64,000 nt of DNA from Streptomyces zaomyceticus (GTDB taxonomy: Bacteria; Actinomycetota; Actinomycetes; Streptomycetales; Streptomycetaceae), in contig NZ_BNBZ01000026.1 in assembly GCF_014656215.1 (NCBI RefSeq), positions 34,369 to 98,368 on the forward strand. The letters are read 5' to 3'. Positions 62,869 through 64,000 of the stretch are shown here, piece after piece (position 1 is the first letter of the stretch; every line of letters begins with the position of its first letter). Below the pieces are notes generated by a model. The model searched no databases and had not been told where the DNA came from. It saw only the letters and a program-made list of their open reading frames with translations. Made by a program: the position numbers and the translations under genes.

Positions 62869-63711
62869 GTGGCGAAGAAGGACGGGGAGAAGGACGGAAA
62901 GAGGGGCGGCGGGAAGGACCGGGCGAAGGACGGCGGGAAGAAGTCCGCGCGCCGGAGGTCCCGGGAGAAGTCCCCGGCACTGCGGGACGTGCTCCGCGTC
63001 CCCGGGGGCCGGCGGATCGACCTCACCGCGTACGACGCCTCGGCGGTCCCGGCCGGCCCCGCCGACAAGGCGGCCGGACTGGCCGCCACCGCCGCCCTCG
63101 CGCCCCGCCTCGCGGACCTCCAGGAACGCCTGTACGCGGCGAGCACGGCCGGTGACCGCCGGCGGATCCTGCTGGTCCTCCAGGGCATGGACACCAGCGG
63201 CAAGGGCGGCACGGTCAAGCACGTCATCGGTCTCTTCAATCCGTCCGGCTGCCGTATCCGCGCCTTCAAGGCGCCGACCCCCGAGGAACAGAGCCACCCC
63301 TTCCTGTGGCGGATCATGCAGGCGCTCCCCCGGCCGGGCGAGATCGGCATCTTCGACCGCTCGCACTACGAGGACGTCCTCATCGCCCGCGTACGGGAAC
63401 TGGTCCCGCGCTCGCAGCTCGACCCCCGCTACGGCCAGATCAACCGCTTCGAGCAGTCCCTCGCCGAGGACGGCGTGACGATCGTCAAGGTCTTCCTCCA
63501 CATCTCGTACGAGGAGCAGCGCGGCCGTCTCCTGGAGCGCCTGGACAACCCGGAGAAGCACTGGAAGTTCAACGTGGGCGACATCGAGGAACGGGCGCTG
63601 TGGCCGGCGTACCGGGAGGCGTACGAGATCGCCCTGGAGGCGCTGGACCCGGCCTACCCGCCGGGGGACTTCGACGTGGACGAGTGCCGGCGGCGGCTGC
63701 TGGCCACCTGA
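62869..63711 (+). CDS. Polyphosphate kinase 2 family protein
   Basis: 280 residues. A ~35-residue Lys/Arg-rich N-terminus is followed by the PPK2 core: Walker A QGMDTSGKGGT, the Walker B-like FDRSHYEDVLIARV, the lid HISYEEQRGRLLERL and the C-terminal EKHWKFNVGDIEERALW. It transfers phosphate between polyphosphate and a nucleotide (AMP, ADP or GDP by subclass, not decidable here). The GTG start at 62869 is close to the PhoX-like gene, giving a phosphate-metabolism theme. Confidence 0.92.
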   Translation: MAKKDGEKDGKRGGGKDRAKDGGKKSARRRSREKSPALRDVLRVPGGRRIDLTAYDASAVPAGPADKAAGLAATAALAPRLADLQERLYAASTAGDRRRILLVLQGMDTSGKGGTVKHVIGLFNPSGCRIRAFKAPTPEEQSHPFLWRIMQALPRPGEIGIFDRSHYEDVLIARVRELVPRSQLDPRYGQINRFEQSLAEDGVTIVKVFLHISYEEQRGRLLERLDNPEKHWKFNVGDIEERALWPAYREAYEIALEALDPAYPPGDFDVDECRRRLLAT

Positions 63712-63797
63712 GCGGGCCGCCGCCCACGCGATGGTGCGTCAGCTCACCGCGTGGACGCGGGTGCTGCCGCTGTGGAGTCGCGAGCGTTTGACACTTT

Positions 63798-63816
63798 GAT
63801 CGGATAACTTCCGATC
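63798..63816. promoter_or_regulatory. Inverted repeat at the start of the last gene
   Basis: GATCGGA-TAACT-TCCGATC directly abuts the GTG start at 63817. A TTGACA at 63788-63793 lies just upstream. It could be an operator or a 5'-end hairpin of a nearly leaderless message. Confidence 0.45.
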
Positions 63817-64000
63817 GTGAACAATTCTGTACGAAACTTGGCGGCGCTCGGTCTTCTGGGTGCCGTCCTCGTCGGCTGCGGCCGGGAAGCCGTCGAGACC
63901 TCACCGGCGAAGGAGCCCGCCTCCACCCGCAGCGCCTCGCCCGGTGCGAGCACGTCGCCCGGTGCCGGCGCGTCCCCCGGCGCGGGCGCCGCGGCCGGGC
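63817..64000 (+). CDS. Putative lipoprotein (3' end outside window)
   Basis: Starts GTG 63817 with MNNSVRNLAALGLLGAVLVGC: a short basic region, a hydrophobic core and a lipobox LVGC (Cys21). The visible mature part is a Ser/Gly/Ala/Pro-rich linker (SASPGASTSPGAGASPGAG). The main domain lies beyond the window. No ribosome binding site is evident. A phosphate-related receptor would fit the neighbours but this is unproven. Confidence 0.7.
   Translation, partial: MNNSVRNLAALGLLGAVLVGCGREAVETSPAKEPASTRSASPGASTSPGAGASPGAGAAAG

Overview
The window reads as an ordinary chromosomal stretch of a Streptomyces-type actinomycete. Base composition is very GC-rich, with strong third-position G/C bias, many GTG starts and 4-base ATGA/GTGA start-stop overlaps. 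Actinomycete-specific families are present: a mycothiol-linked DsbA-like protein, an SAV2148-type HEPN protein, DUF6232, an XRE/DUF397/ATPase module, DUF1707-FHA and an EF-G paralogue. I see no rRNA, tRNA, CRISPR array, insertion sequence, integrase or prophage gene.

Layout. 1-4.7 kb: the end of a BrkB-type membrane protein, an AidB-like acyl-CoA dehydrogenase, a GAF-domain regulator and an acetyltransferase. 4.75-14.2 kb: a plus-strand assimilatory sulfur operon (leader peptide, sulfite reductase, zinc-ribbon protein, cysH, cysC, cysD, cysN, then a sulfonate/sulfate-type ABC importer and a CbiX-type chelatase that would supply siroheme). 14.5-26.4 kb: a D,D-carboxypeptidase, a sugar importer without its own ATPase, small enzymes, an exonuclease, a HEPN protein and a copper amine oxidase split over two genes. 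26.5-39 kb: glgX (treX), treY and treZ, together the glycogen-to-trehalose route, interleaved with an MFS exporter, an odd P450 and an FHA protein. 39-46 kb: a peptidase, regulators, a glutamine-amidotransferase-like protein, a kinase and a TetR gene facing a secreted lectin.

47-54 kb is the most accessory-looking part. It holds a two-gene unit whose products share a short Asn/Gly-rich motif (DUF6232 membrane protein plus a small helical protein), an EF-G paralogue preceded by a small ORF with a good ribosome binding site, and a divergent anti-sigma-type ATPase / XRE / DUF397 module around a perfect 30-bp palindrome. 54-64 kb returns to housekeeping: an SDR enzyme, two tandem SUKH immunity-type proteins, msrB, murC, a RibD-like reductase, zapE, OsmC, a PhoX-like phosphatase, PPK2 and the start of a lipoprotein.

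The strongest candidates for something undescribed are the motif-sharing pair at 47.1-48.0 kb, the split amine oxidase at 24.1-26.4 kb, the degenerate P450 at 33.1-34.3 kb, and the small ORFs and hairpins that sit in front of sulfite reductase, the sulfur importer and the EF-G paralogue. Starts were chosen from ribosome binding sites, overlaps and signal peptides read by eye. All family names come from recognising sequence motifs, not from database searches.
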